A model generated the notes under the pieces. That model was not told where the DNA came from and did no database searches. It was given only the letters and a program-made list of their open reading frames with translations. The position numbers and the translations under genes were made by a program. A DNA stretch of 64,000 nucleotides. It comes from Chryseobacterium sp. JAH. Its GTDB lineage: Bacteria > Bacteroidota > Bacteroidia > Flavobacteriales > Weeksellaceae. This document shows positions 8,818-18,546 of the stretch, one piece after another. The stretch spans positions 434,001-498,000 of the forward strand of contig NZ_LMAH01000003.1 in the NCBI RefSeq assembly GCF_001507335.1, written 5' to 3'. The stretch's first letter is position 1. Each line of letters begins with the position of its first letter.

Positions 8818-8857
8818 AAGAAAAGACGTTTCGGCAGAAACGTCTTTTCTTTTTATC
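8818..8857. terminator. Bidirectional intrinsic terminator
   Basis: A 12-bp perfect stem AAAAGACGTTTC / GAAACGTCTTTT with a GGCA loop (8821-8848) and A/T tracts on both sides lies between the convergent M14 peptidase and cupin-like genes. It can serve both strands. Confidence 0.85.
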
Positions 8858-9737
8858 TTTTAGGTAATCCTTTTTTCAAAGCATAATTGGCTCTTTCAAC
8901 AGCTTTTTTCTCCTTCCAGTCCATATATTTCTTTTTGAACTGACCTTTCATGATATTATCAAAATTTCTCTGTACGGTAAGGTTCCATAGTGAATTAGCT
9001 TTCACAGCCCAGGATTTATCCCATGCGCGAAGCGAAAGTGAGAAACTTCCATCCAAATACTTCATCCAGTGCCACCAACCGGTTGGCATAAACAAAGTGT
9101 CACCATGCTCCAGAAAACATTCAATTCCTTCTACACCGTCCAACGCAGGGAATTTTTCAAAATCAGGATTGGAAATATCAAAATCCTCCAAAGCATAGGT
9201 GGCATAAGGAAGTTTGTACAATCTGTCTTTCCATTTGTATTCAAAAAGCAAGACATGTTTTCTTCCGTTGAAATGCGTGTGGAAGATATGCGCTAAATCA
9301 ATATCGTAATGTAAGAATGTTACAGAACCTTTACCTCCAAAAAACATTGAAGGGTATTTATCTAAAAATCCGCCCATCAAATCTGATGGAGAGATGTAAT
9401 CCTCCAATAATTTATTCGCACGTTTGATAGGATCAAAAAAGAAAATCCTCAAATCGGTAGGTTCTCTTTGGATCAAATCGATATAATCGGCAAACTTCAT
9501 TTCAGTAGTTGGCGTATTGATAGGAGCTGAAGGATCAGCTTTTGCGCTGTCATAAAGGGGAACCGTCACATCTCCTACCACTTCCTTCACATAATCCATC
9601 GTCCATTTTTGATAGGCCGGCCATTTTTTGGCCATATTTTTAATCACTACCGGTCTTCTTGGGATCAGATACTTCTCGCGAAACTCTTCCTGAGTAATAT
9701 CATCAACAATATCTATAGGTTTTAGAATAACCCCCAT
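8853..9737 (-). CDS. Cupin-like (JmjC-type) domain protein
   Basis: The 294-aa protein has the layout of a bacterial JmjC/cupin_8 Fe(II)/2-oxoglutarate oxygenase: a HYDIDLAHIFHTHFNGRKHVLLF segment gives the His-x-Asp metal motif, and GDTLFMPTGWWHWMKYLDGSFSLS holds the distal His. The N-terminal DDITQEEFREKYLIPRRPVVIK segment is also typical. Such enzymes hydroxylate proteins or tRNA; the substrate here is unknown. It is alone on the minus strand, with its own upstream region of ~290 bp shared with the divergent outer-membrane gene. Confidence 0.82.
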   Translation of the reverse strand: MGVILKPIDIVDDITQEEFREKYLIPRRPVVIKNMAKKWPAYQKWTMDYVKEVVGDVTVPLYDSAKADPSAPINTPTTEMKFADYIDLIQREPTDLRIFFFDPIKRANKLLEDYISPSDLMGGFLDKYPSMFFGGKGSVTFLHYDIDLAHIFHTHFNGRKHVLLFEYKWKDRLYKLPYATYALEDFDISNPDFEKFPALDGVEGIECFLEHGDTLFMPTGWWHWMKYLDGSFSLSLRAWDKSWAVKANSLWNLTVQRNFDNIMKGQFKKKYMDWKEKKAVERANYALKKGLPKR

Positions 9738-9924
9738 TATTATAAATTTTATGTTACAAAATTATTAAATAAATAGATATGAAAATTGAATTACTATTCT
9801 TTTTAATCTATGACCTTCATCATTTTTTTTTTGATTTAAAATAAAAGGAAGTGAATTTTACGTAAAGATTAAGAATAAATCAAGAAAAAATTGGAAAAGG
9901 ATTTTATTAAGCTATATTTATCAC

Positions 9925-9932
9925 TATTTTTG
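9925..9932 (+). promoter_or_regulatory. Candidate -7 box for the outer-membrane protein gene
   Basis: TATTTTTG fits the Bacteroidota TAnnTTTG -7 box ~100 bp upstream of the start at 10032. A clear TTTG -33 element at the right spacing is not visible, so the call is weak. The remainder of 9738-10031 is AT-rich with no other recognised element. Confidence 0.35.
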
Positions 9933-10031
9933 TAGTTATAAAAAAGAGATTTAACCTTTGTCTCAAAATTATATCTCTATAATGTGTAACAAAAAAACAA
10001 ACCTAATAACTAATTACTCAAATAATCAATT

Positions 10032-12746
10032 ATGAACAGAAAAATCTCCTTATTTCTTATGGTGTTTTTCTCAGTCATTGCTTTCGCACAGAAAACAGTG
10101 TCAGGGAAAATTACAGATGAAGACGGTGTGGCAATCCCGAGTGCCAGTGTAACGGTAGAAGAACCTGGCAAAGATGCCATTCTTGCATACGGAATTACCA
10201 ATTCTAAAGGAGAATATAAGGTAACGTTCACTTCTTCAGAATCCAATGTAGATTTGAAAGTAAAAGCTTTTAACCAAAAACCTTTAACCAAACAAATCCC
10301 AAATAGTGATCAGACGTTGACATTCAAGATGCAGTCTGAAGCTACAGAAATTAAAGAAGTTCAGCTCAAAACCAAGATGATTACCTCCAGAGGAGATACG
10401 ATCGCTTACGATCTGAAAGCATTCGACAGCAAAAACGACCGTACATTGGCCGATGTAATGAAGAAAATTCCTGGAATTGAGGTGAACGCAGACGGTTCTA
10501 TTCTTTATCAGGGAAATGCCATCAACAAATTTTACGTCAACGGAAAAGATTTGATGGAAGGAGGATACGGAACCATCAACAACTCGCTTCCAAAAGATGC
10601 TGTACAAAAAGTTGAAGTTTTGGAGAATCACCAACCCGTAAAAATGCTTCAGGGAAAAATTCCTTCAGATGCAGCGGCAATCAACATTAAGCTTAAAAAC
10701 TCTGTAACGATGACAGGTCGAGGCGAAGTGGGAACCGGTTTCGGAGATCCTTGGCTTTGGAATGTGAAACTAACACCTATGTTTTTTGGTCAGAAAAGCC
10801 AATGGGTAGTCAATTATAAAACCAATAATGTAGGTGAGCAGGTAGAAAACGAAGGAAATATCATCGGTTTCGGAAGCAGCTGGGAAGGTAGAAGAGGAAA
10901 TGCTTCACAGAATAACTGGTTAAGCGTAGAAAATGCGAGTGTGCCCAATCTTCCGGTAAAAAGGTATTTGTTTAACAGTGTACATTATGTTTCTGCGAAC
11001 TATTTAACCAATATTGACAAAAAGAAAGAATGGGAATTAAAAGTTAACGCTAACTATACAAATAATGCTGTGGAAAGAGAGTCGACCACAAATGTTAATG
11101 ATTTCCAGCAGAATACGTCTTATGGATATAGCTTTTTGAACAATTTTTACACAGACAAATTAAAAGGAGAATTAATCTTCACCAAAAATGCTAAAAAAGG
11201 ATTTTTCAAAAACGTGACGACTTTCTCACAATTTTGGAATGCAGACCGATCTGATGCAAACAGATATGACAATATTGCGGGTAACAGATTTGGTAGTGAG
11301 GCTGTTCAGTCACCAACATCTTCTTTCCAAAACTCACTGAGTACGATTATTCCGTGGAAAGAAAAGATGGTTAATTTAAAATCTTATATAAACTATCAGG
11401 ATGACTATCAAACATTGCAGATCACTCCTGCCAATTATCTGCAAATACCTTTCAGAGCAACACCTGCGGGACCGCTTACGACGATTCCTTTTGCTCCGGG
11501 TAGTGTTGCTTTTCAGACTTACAGAATGAAAACTTTAGATACGTCTCATTCCGCAAATATTAGTTTTACAGCAAAAGGGTGGACTTTCACGCCAGAAGTT
11601 GGAGTAGATTTTTCAACAGATAACCTGACAACAGACTTTAATGGTGTTACTACAGGATCAACTCCGGATTTTGGAAGTTCGTTGTACGAAAACAGCTTAA
11701 AATTCACAGAGTTTAAGCCTTTTGCTTCGGTGGGGATCAACTATAAATCTGATGCATGGAGTGTATTTTCTAGTTTACCGGTAAATTTTAATAATATAAA
11801 AGCTGAAGATCCTTTCAGAAATGTTAATAAAACTTTGAGCAGAACGACTTTTACACCTAATTTATTTGCTCAGTATTCTTTCGCTTCTTTCTTTAAAGCA
11901 AGTGTTAACGGTAATATCAGCAATAACTTTGGAGATATTCAAACTGCGTATGCAGGATATATCTTAACGAGTCCTGGAGGTTTCAATGTAATGAACGCTT
12001 CAAACCCAATTCCTCAAACTACTACAAAGAGCTTAGGCGGTAGATTGGAATATAGAAACCCACTTAATAACTTATTCTTTAACGCAGGATACAGATTAAG
12101 TGATGCAAAAAATAACCTATTGGCTTCAAGTTCAGTAAATGCTTCAGGATTCAGTGTTATTGAATATATTGAAAGAGAAAACAAAAGAGAAACAAATACT
12201 TTGTATGGTGAAGTTGGAAAGTATTTTCCAAAATTTAAAACAAATACATCTGTTACATTTAATCAGTCAACAACAATATCTCAGTCTATAAGAAATAATG
12301 ATCTTTTAGATAATAAGAATCTGTCGAATGCATTAGGATTTAAATTTAACAATACTTATTTCTCATGGATGAGTGTTGATTTCAATTTCTCTAAAACGTG
12401 GAGTAACAGAACTAACGGAATATTACAGGGGGACTTAGGGAAAGCTGAAGGTTATACGCATAATTTAAATGTATTCTTTTATCCTTTAGAAAATCATACA
12501 GTAGGATTCTACTGGGATCAAATCAATTCGAGCCAAGCAAATGAAGAATACAAGAATGGTTTCTTTGATTTATCTTACCAATACAGCTGGGCTAGTAAAA
12601 AGGTTGATTTTGAATTGAAATGGATGAATATTGCCAACAGAAAAGTTTTTGAAAGAGTAGACGTAGGTGATGCTTCAATCAGTCAGACGACAATGCTACT
12701 AAGACCAAGTCAGGTAATGCTCGCTGTAAAATTCAACTTTAAATAA
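10032..12746 (+). CDS. TonB-dependent receptor-like outer-membrane beta-barrel protein
   Basis: The 904-aa protein starts with a signal peptide (MNRKISLFLMVFFSVIAFAQ), followed by a carboxypeptidase-regulatory-like Ig fold at residues ~21-100 (TVSGKITDEDGVAIPSASV). A plug-like segment (DVMKKIPGIEVNADGSILYQG, NKFYVNGKDL) follows at ~130-180, then a long beta-barrel rich in alternating aromatic strands, ending in ...LAVKFNFK with a terminal Phe-x-Lys. It belongs to the OMP_b-brl_3 group of TonB-receptor relatives common in Flavobacteriia. The ligand is unknown and no SusD partner is adjacent. A terminator follows directly. Confidence 0.87.
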   Translation: MNRKISLFLMVFFSVIAFAQKTVSGKITDEDGVAIPSASVTVEEPGKDAILAYGITNSKGEYKVTFTSSESNVDLKVKAFNQKPLTKQIPNSDQTLTFKMQSEATEIKEVQLKTKMITSRGDTIAYDLKAFDSKNDRTLADVMKKIPGIEVNADGSILYQGNAINKFYVNGKDLMEGGYGTINNSLPKDAVQKVEVLENHQPVKMLQGKIPSDAAAINIKLKNSVTMTGRGEVGTGFGDPWLWNVKLTPMFFGQKSQWVVNYKTNNVGEQVENEGNIIGFGSSWEGRRGNASQNNWLSVENASVPNLPVKRYLFNSVHYVSANYLTNIDKKKEWELKVNANYTNNAVERESTTNVNDFQQNTSYGYSFLNNFYTDKLKGELIFTKNAKKGFFKNVTTFSQFWNADRSDANRYDNIAGNRFGSEAVQSPTSSFQNSLSTIIPWKEKMVNLKSYINYQDDYQTLQITPANYLQIPFRATPAGPLTTIPFAPGSVAFQTYRMKTLDTSHSANISFTAKGWTFTPEVGVDFSTDNLTTDFNGVTTGSTPDFGSSLYENSLKFTEFKPFASVGINYKSDAWSVFSSLPVNFNNIKAEDPFRNVNKTLSRTTFTPNLFAQYSFASFFKASVNGNISNNFGDIQTAYAGYILTSPGGFNVMNASNPIPQTTTKSLGGRLEYRNPLNNLFFNAGYRLSDAKNNLLASSSVNASGFSVIEYIERENKRETNTLYGEVGKYFPKFKTNTSVTFNQSTTISQSIRNNDLLDNKNLSNALGFKFNNTYFSWMSVDFNFSKTWSNRTNGILQGDLGKAEGYTHNLNVFFYPLENHTVGFYWDQINSSQANEEYKNGFFDLSYQYSWASKKVDFELKWMNIANRKVFERVDVGDASISQTTMLLRPSQVMLAVKFNFK

Positions 12747-12751
12747 AACAC

Positions 12752-12783
12752 AAAAACCAATCTCACTGAGATTGGTTTTTTAT
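12752..12783. terminator. Bidirectional intrinsic terminator
   Basis: The stem AAAACCAATCTCA / TGAGATTGGTTTT with a tiny loop and T-run separates the convergent outer-membrane and DinB genes. Confidence 0.82.
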
Positions 12784-12788
12784 TTAAA

Positions 12789-13286
12789 TTAAAAGCTTTG
12801 CAAATCTGCGGTCGGGCCATAACTTCCGGGCAGCTGAATATCATTTAATCTGTAATAAACTCCTAGCTGTGCACGGTGATGAGTAATTTGGCTTAAACTG
12901 TGGCGGATGGCACCGTATTTCGTCCAGGAAGAAAGTGTTTGTCCGTCATTTTTCAAAGACCAGCTTGGCTCAAGATCTTTTTCTGTAGCTTTTTCCAAAG
13001 CTTCTTTACTCGATTTGTAATTGTCTTCCAAAACTTTAAGCAAATCTTCTCTTGTGGTAAGCAGTTTTGGTCTTAAACTACTTTTAGCAAAATCAAGTTC
13101 TGAGCTATTGAGCATAAAGCCAGCCCATCCAAAAATTTCCGCAATATGGGTGGCAAGATGTGCCATTTTCATGCTTTTAGGATGCGGGCTGTACTCATTT
13201 TTGTCTTCCGGATAAATTTCAAAAAACTTCTTTGTTGTCTGATACTCGGCTTTCAGCTCGTCTCTGAATTGTTTTAATGGGTCCAT
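12789..13286 (-). CDS. DinB family protein
   Basis: The 165-aa protein is a probable four-helix-bundle DinB/YfiT-type metal protein. The three candidate metal His residues are in KMAHLATHIAEIFGW (near residue 47) and in SLSQITHHRAQLGVYYRL (near residue 136). Many members are thiol-dependent transferases or stress proteins; the activity here is not known. It is a single gene, convergent with the outer-membrane protein. Confidence 0.82.
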   Translation of the reverse strand: MDPLKQFRDELKAEYQTTKKFFEIYPEDKNEYSPHPKSMKMAHLATHIAEIFGWAGFMLNSSELDFAKSSLRPKLLTTREDLLKVLEDNYKSSKEALEKATEKDLEPSWSLKNDGQTLSSWTKYGAIRHSLSQITHHRAQLGVYYRLNDIQLPGSYGPTADLQSF

Positions 13287-13413
13287 ACAATATTTGTTTT
13301 TAGGTTATTTAAATTTAAAAATTTTCGTCAAAATAGAAATGAAAGAAATTTTAATTAAAAAAATCTGTAACAAAATTATATAAGTGATCACTAATTATAT
13401 AAACGTTATTAAA

Positions 13414-14331
13414 ATGAAAAATTTATTTTCAATAGTATTGATTGCAGTTTGTACAATTGCTAATGCGCAGGAAACTGCCAACCGATTCTTTTACGAATTA
13501 ACCTTTAAACCTAAAAAAGATTCTACAAAAATTGATAAAGTAATTGCCACTCTAGACATTACAGGTAAAAAATCTATCTATCAGGACTATACTGTCGCTG
13601 CTCAGGATTCTATCATCAAGTTAGCGGTAGAAGAGATGGAAAAGACTAAATCGTTTAAAGATATGTCTAAGCTTATTAAGATGCCAAAATTTTCATACAA
13701 GATTATAAAGACATATCCTGAAATGAAAGAGCAGTTTGTAGATAGAATCAGTATGAATTTATTTGGATATGAAGATGACATAAAATTTAATTGGAATATT
13801 CTTCCCGAAAAAGAAAAAGTAGGAGAATATAATACTCAAAAAGCAACTACAGATTTCGGAGGAAGAAAATGGACGGCTTGGTTCAGTACAGATATTCCAT
13901 TCCAGGACGGACCTTATAAATTTTACGGATTGCCTGGATTAATTGTTAAGATTGAAGATACAGACAAACATTATTCTTGGAAATTAAGTGGTAATAAGAA
14001 AATCGAAAACTACGATGAATTATCGTACTCAGAAAAGATCAATGCTAAATACGGGATGTCAAATACGGTAACACCTACATCTAAAGAGAAATTTGAAAAA
14101 GCATATGCTACATTTAAGAAAGATCCGATGGGAGAGTTTCGTCAGAGAATTACCCCAGAAATGTCTAGTATGAAAATGCCCGGATCTGATATTACAATTG
14201 GAGAAATGATGAAAAAACAGGAAAAGATGGCGAAAGATTTTTTCAATTCTAATGATAATCCTATTGAGAAAAGCAACAAACCGAACGTAGGCAATTTAGA
14301 GAAAGTTGGAGTAGAAAAAAACAAAAAATAA
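13414..14331 (+). CDS. GLPGLI family secreted protein
   Basis: The ATG at 13414 gives a clean signal peptide (MKNLFSIVLIAVCTIANAQ); the upstream GTG at 13384 would add 10 residues before it and is less likely. The 305-aa product has the family signature FYGLPGLIVKIED near residue 170. The C-terminus is rich in Lys, Met and Asn. GLPGLI proteins are Bacteroidota-specific exported proteins of unknown function, often encoded near TonB-receptor genes, as here. A hairpin terminator follows. Confidence 0.88.
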   Translation: MKNLFSIVLIAVCTIANAQETANRFFYELTFKPKKDSTKIDKVIATLDITGKKSIYQDYTVAAQDSIIKLAVEEMEKTKSFKDMSKLIKMPKFSYKIIKTYPEMKEQFVDRISMNLFGYEDDIKFNWNILPEKEKVGEYNTQKATTDFGGRKWTAWFSTDIPFQDGPYKFYGLPGLIVKIEDTDKHYSWKLSGNKKIENYDELSYSEKINAKYGMSNTVTPTSKEKFEKAYATFKKDPMGEFRQRITPEMSSMKMPGSDITIGEMMKKQEKMAKDFFNSNDNPIEKSNKPNVGNLEKVGVEKNKK

Positions 14332-14360
14332 TTTTCATATTTAACTCACTATATTGGAAT

Positions 14361-14398
14361 AAACCCAAATGCAGTACCGCATTTGGGTTTGTTTTTTT
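14361..14398 (+). terminator. Intrinsic terminator
   Basis: The stem AAACCCAAATGC / GCATTTGGGTTT with a 6-nt loop is followed by a G and seven T, 30 bp after the GLPGLI stop. Confidence 0.85.
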
Positions 14399-14411
14399 AG
14401 GTCAACAATGT

Positions 14412-14443
14412 TATTTAGATTAAATTTAAATAGCGTATATTTG
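14412..14443 (+). promoter_or_regulatory. feo promoter with iron-box-like palindrome
   Basis: TATATTTG at 14436-14443 fits the TAnnTTTG -7 box, 22 bp before the FeoA start. Just upstream, 14412-14432 is a near-perfect 21-bp palindrome (arms TATTTAGATT and AAATTTAAATA, 9 of 10 pairs matching around a central A). Its position over the -33/-7 spacer and its TTTAGATT half-site suggest a Fur- or DtxR-type iron repressor operator; the identity of the repressor is inferred. Confidence 0.55.
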
Positions 14444-14464
14444 CAGGTAGAAAAAATATAGGTA

Positions 14465-14719
14465 TTGAAAGATAACTATTCACAAACATTAAACAGATTT
14501 CCTAAGAATAAACTTGGGAAGATTTTGGGTTATAATAACAATCAGTTGAAGATGCCCAACAAAATCATAGAAATGGGGCTTTTGCCTGAAACTGTTTTCA
14601 GAATTCTGTATCAGGCTCCTTTCAACGGTCCTCTTTATGTAGAATTTGGCGAAGAGAGAAGCCGGATTGCACTGCGCAAAGAAGAAGGCGAGTTTATCAT
14701 TGTAGAAGATTGGAATTAA
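14465..14719 (+). CDS. feoA: FeoA-domain ferrous iron transport protein
   Basis: The 84-aa protein has a FeoA-type SH3-like fold: KLGKILGYNNNQL, IEMGLLPETVFRILYQAP and RIALRKEEGEFIIVE. FeoA binds and modulates the FeoB permease in ferrous iron uptake. The start is TTG at 14465; no ATG lies before the conserved region, and the AAAAAATA run upstream is typical of Bacteroidota starts. Its stop overlaps the FeoB start by 1 bp (TAATG). Confidence 0.9.
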   Translation: MKDNYSQTLNRFPKNKLGKILGYNNNQLKMPNKIIEMGLLPETVFRILYQAPFNGPLYVEFGEERSRIALRKEEGEFIIVEDWN

Positions 14720-16752
14720 TGCAGCAAAACAACAGGAAACAGGTACTTTTAGTAGGAAATCCCAACGTAGGAAAATCAACCCTTTTTAATGCTCTCTGTA
14801 ATAAGAAACAGAAGACGGGTAACTACGCAGGAGTTACCGTTTCAAGTCATTCCGGCTTATACACCTACAAGAATGAAGAGGTTGAGGTTGTAGACCTTCC
14901 CGGTTCTTACAGTATTTATCCTAGTTCTGAGGACGAAGCAATTTTTTCTAAATTTCTTTTGGAAGGTCAGAAAGACTTTGCGGGAGTTATTTATATTCTG
15001 GAAGCTTTAAGTTTAAAGAGAGGATTGCTTTTATTTCAGCAGATTCAGGATCTGGGCATTCCGATGATTTTGGTTGTTAACCAAATAGATCAGGCAGAGA
15101 GAAGAGGAATCAATATTGATATTGGGAAATTTTCAGAGGCTTTGAATATCAAAATTATACAAACCAATGCTAAGGAACAGTTGGGAATTGAAGCGATACA
15201 GGAGGCTGTTTTAAATAATGATTTTGCTGAAATAGAAAAACCATCATTTGAAATTCCTGCCGAACATAAAGATTTTTTAAATAAAGTTGCTGCACACAAT
15301 CATTTTCAAAACGATTATAAAGCGTGGATGAGTATTTCTGTCGGCGCAGATTTAAATAAATTAGATTCTGCGACAGATTTAATTGAGGATCCTGAATCTA
15401 AGAGTTTGGTTCCGAAAAGATTGCAGGTTCAGGAAGTGGTGAGGAGATATCAGAATATTGACAAAATTTTATCGAATGTCATTTCTAAAAAACCTCAGTT
15501 TAAAGAACTGTTAACCGAAAAACTAGATAAAGTTCTTGTTCATCCAATTTTAGGATATGTGGTTTTTATTGGAATTTTGCTGGTTATTTTCAACAGCGTT
15601 TTCTTTTTGGCAGAATATCCGATGAATTGGATCGATGAGTTTTTTGCATGGCTTTCTGCATTTACTGGAGAACATTTGCCTGAAGGTCCAATCAATTCAC
15701 TGATTTCAGACGGAATTGTCCCGGGGTTAGGCGGAATCATCATCTTCGCTCCACAAATCGGGATTTTATTATATTTCCTTTATCTTTTGGAAGATTCGGG
15801 ATACATGGCGAGAGTTATCTTCTTGATGGATCGATTTCTTCGTCCTTTTGGGTTGAATGGGAAAAGTATCGTTCCGCTGGTTTCAGGAACAGCCTGTGCG
15901 ATTCCTGCGGTCATTTCAACAAGAAATATCGAAAATTTCAGAGAAAGACTGCTGACGATTCTGGTGACTCCGTTTATGACTTGCTCGGCAAGACTTCCGG
16001 TGTACAGCATTATCATTGGGTTGATTATTTCAGATAAAACTTTCTTGGGAATTCAGTACAGAGCTTTGGTGCTTTTGGCAATGTATCTTTTAGGTTTTTT
16101 CGTAGCATTACTTTCTGCGGCAATTTTAAAAGGTTTCATTAAAAATAAAGGAAAGACTTATCTGGTAATGGATCTGCCAACTTATAAAAAACCTCTTTTC
16201 GGATATGATATGAAAATGGTTTTAGGGAAAGTCTGGGATTTTATTACAGGAGCGGGTAAAATTATATTCATCGTTAGTATCATCATATGGTCTCTGAGTT
16301 ATTTTGGGCCAAAACAAAGTCCTGATCAGATGGTGGCCACAGATGTGAAGTTAGATCACTCTTATTTAGCTAAGATGGGAAAGGCAATCGAGCCTGCCAT
16401 TGCACCGTTGGGATATGACTGGAAGATGGGCGTAGGGATTCTGACAAGTTTTGTGGCAAGAGAGGTTTTCGTGGGAACGATGTCTACTTTGTACAGTTTA
16501 GACGATGAGGCTCCTGAAGGAAAAGTAATCGATAAAATGCGGATGGATGTAAAACCAAATGGCGAAAAAGTCTTCAGTTTTGCAACCGGAATTTCGGTTT
16601 TATTGTTTTATGCGTTTGCAATGCAGTGTGTTTCTACCGTTGCAGTAGTTTATAGAGAAACCAAAAGCTGGAAATGGACAGGCTTTCAGGTGATAATGAT
16701 GACAGGTTTGGCATATTTTGTGTCATTAATAGCGTATCAAATCTTAAAATAA
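14719..16752 (+). CDS. feoB: Ferrous iron transporter FeoB
   Basis: The ATG at 14719, overlapping the FeoA stop, is chosen over an in-frame TTG at 14710. The 677-aa protein has an N-terminal G domain with GNPNVGKST (G1), a VDLPGSYS (G3) and VVNQIDQ (G4), then the helical GDI-like part, then a membrane core with gate motifs including VSGTACAIPAV and FMTCSARLPVY. It transports Fe2+ across the inner membrane. Its stop overlaps the next small gene by 1 bp, giving a tight three-gene operon. Confidence 0.96.
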   Translation: MQQNNRKQVLLVGNPNVGKSTLFNALCNKKQKTGNYAGVTVSSHSGLYTYKNEEVEVVDLPGSYSIYPSSEDEAIFSKFLLEGQKDFAGVIYILEALSLKRGLLLFQQIQDLGIPMILVVNQIDQAERRGINIDIGKFSEALNIKIIQTNAKEQLGIEAIQEAVLNNDFAEIEKPSFEIPAEHKDFLNKVAAHNHFQNDYKAWMSISVGADLNKLDSATDLIEDPESKSLVPKRLQVQEVVRRYQNIDKILSNVISKKPQFKELLTEKLDKVLVHPILGYVVFIGILLVIFNSVFFLAEYPMNWIDEFFAWLSAFTGEHLPEGPINSLISDGIVPGLGGIIIFAPQIGILLYFLYLLEDSGYMARVIFLMDRFLRPFGLNGKSIVPLVSGTACAIPAVISTRNIENFRERLLTILVTPFMTCSARLPVYSIIIGLIISDKTFLGIQYRALVLLAMYLLGFFVALLSAAILKGFIKNKGKTYLVMDLPTYKKPLFGYDMKMVLGKVWDFITGAGKIIFIVSIIIWSLSYFGPKQSPDQMVATDVKLDHSYLAKMGKAIEPAIAPLGYDWKMGVGILTSFVAREVFVGTMSTLYSLDDEAPEGKVIDKMRMDVKPNGEKVFSFATGISVLLFYAFAMQCVSTVAVVYRETKSWKWTGFQVIMMTGLAYFVSLIAYQILK

Positions 16753-16904
16753 TGGATTCTTCCTTAATTTTTCAATATATAGTCATCGCTCTGGTCGTGC
16801 TTTTTGCCTGTTATTCTTTATTTAGATATATCAGGAAAAACTTTGCACCCAAGAAATTTGATTCTAAAAGATCAGGCTGCGATAAGGATTGTGGGTGTTC
16901 TTAG
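16752..16904 (+). CDS. FeoB-associated Cys-rich membrane protein
   Basis: The 50-aa protein starts at the ATG overlapping the feoB stop (TAATG). It has one transmembrane helix (FQYIVIALVVLFACYSLF), a basic stretch and a Cys-rich tail (SGCDKDCGCS). This matches the small Cys-rich protein found after feoB in Bacteroidota, thought to help FeoB much as FeoC does elsewhere; its exact role is unproven. Confidence 0.88.
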   Translation: MDSSLIFQYIVIALVVLFACYSLFRYIRKNFAPKKFDSKRSGCDKDCGCS

Positions 16905-17011
16905 AAGTCTTCTTCGAGTTATCATCATTAACAAAGTTTAAACTCTGTTTTTTTTAAGGAACAACTTACTAACGTTAAGCACAATTCATCAATCGATCTT
17001 TGTTTTATTCG

Positions 17012-17019
17012 TATTTTTG
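17012..17019 (+). promoter_or_regulatory. Candidate -7 box of glmM
   Basis: TATTTTTG fits TAnnTTTG 19 bp upstream of the glmM ATG. No -33 box at the usual distance is evident, so this is a weak call. Confidence 0.4.
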
Positions 17020-17037
17020 CAAAAACATTTTTAAAGT

Positions 17038-18420
17038 ATGTCATTAATAAAAAGTATCTCCGGAATCAGAGGAACGATTGGTGGAAAAGTAAATGATAAC
17101 TTGACACCGCTTGATGTCGTGAAATTTGCCTCTGCGTTCGGAACATGGCTTCAGAACAATAAAAATAAAAAAGATTTAACCTTAATTATTGGTAGAGATG
17201 CAAGAATCTCGGGTTCAATGGTCAATTCTTTAGTGACTGCAACTTTGCAGGGATTGGGAATTCATGTTGTTGATCTTGGGCTTTCAACTACGCCAACAGT
17301 GGAAATCATGGTTCCTGAATTAAATGCTGACGGCGGAATTATTTTAACCGCTTCCCACAATCCAAAACAATGGAATGCGCTAAAGCTGTTGAATGAAAAG
17401 GGAGAATTTATCAACGGGGAAAATGGAGCTGAAGTATTGGCATTGGCAGAAAATGAAGATTTTAACTATGCTGAGGTTGATGATTTAGGAAAATACGAAA
17501 CCAGAGATGATGCTTTTGATATTCATATTCAGCAGATTCTTGATTTACCGATGGTGGATTTTGAAGCGATTAAAGCTAAAAAATATAAAATAGTTTTAGA
17601 TGCCGTAAACTCTACTGGCGGAATTGCTATTCCTATGCTTTTAGAAAAATTAGGTTGCGAAACGGTAAAATTATATTGCGAACCCAACGGACAATTCCCG
17701 CATAATCCAGAGCCTTTGAAAGAACATTTGGGAGATATATGTGAATTGGTGATCAAAGAAAAAGCAGATTTCGGTGTGGTGGTAGATCCGGATGTTGACA
17801 GATTGGCTTTGGTCGACGAAAACGGAGAAATGTTCGGTGAAGAATATACTTTGGTTGCCGTTGCGGATTATCTGCTGAAAAATAAAAACGGAGTGGCCAT
17901 TTCAAATCTTTCTTCAAGCCGCGCACTGAGAGACGTTGCCAAAGCTCACAATTCAGAATACTTTGCAAGTGCTGTAGGGGAAGTGAATGTGGTGAATTTA
18001 ATGAAAGAAAAAAATGCTGTGATCGGTGGCGAAGGAAACGGAGGGATTATCTATCCTGAACTTCATTACGGAAGAGATTCTTTGGTGGGTGTTGCTTTGT
18101 TCTTAACGCATTTGGCTAAAGAAAACAAAACTGTGTCAGAATTGAGAGCCGGCTACCCAAGTTATTTCATGGGGAAAAAGAAAATTGAATTAACTCCTGA
18201 AATAAATGTTGATGAGCTTTTAACTAAAATGGAAAAAGAATATCAAAATGAAGAGGTTTCTACGGTAGACGGTGTAAAAATAGATTTTGAAAACAATTGG
18301 GTTCACTTAAGAAAGTCGAATACAGAACCGATTATCAGAATTTATACTGAGGCTTTTTCACAAGAAGAAGCCGACAAATTAGGCGATGATATGATAGAAA
18401 AAATCAGAAGTTTGATTTAA
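17038..18420 (+). CDS. glmM: Phosphoglucosamine mutase-type alpha-D-phosphohexomutase
   Basis: The 460-aa protein has the four phosphohexomutase elements: the active-site phosphoserine loop in LTASHNPKQWNALK near residue 104, the Mg2+-binding DPDVDRLAL near residue 246, GEGNGGIIYPE near residue 328, and the C-terminal phosphate loop RKSNTEPIIRIYTEA. The start ISGIRGTIGG is typical. The likely reaction is interconversion of glucosamine-6-P and glucosamine-1-P for peptidoglycan and LPS; phosphomannomutase/phosphoglucomutase activity is also possible in this subgroup. Confidence 0.88.
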   Translation: MSLIKSISGIRGTIGGKVNDNLTPLDVVKFASAFGTWLQNNKNKKDLTLIIGRDARISGSMVNSLVTATLQGLGIHVVDLGLSTTPTVEIMVPELNADGGIILTASHNPKQWNALKLLNEKGEFINGENGAEVLALAENEDFNYAEVDDLGKYETRDDAFDIHIQQILDLPMVDFEAIKAKKYKIVLDAVNSTGGIAIPMLLEKLGCETVKLYCEPNGQFPHNPEPLKEHLGDICELVIKEKADFGVVVDPDVDRLALVDENGEMFGEEYTLVAVADYLLKNKNGVAISNLSSSRALRDVAKAHNSEYFASAVGEVNVVNLMKEKNAVIGGEGNGGIIYPELHYGRDSLVGVALFLTHLAKENKTVSELRAGYPSYFMGKKKIELTPEINVDELLTKMEKEYQNEEVSTVDGVKIDFENNWVHLRKSNTEPIIRIYTEAFSQEEADKLGDDMIEKIRSLI

Positions 18421-18546
18421 AAATTTTAACATCTGTTTCATCATTTTAATCGTAATTATTATTAACTTTAAAGTAATAAGATTTTCAGAAGCGAGTATTG
18501 GTATATCTCATATCTCTGGTCTTAAATCTTAAAACTCTTTTTTATA

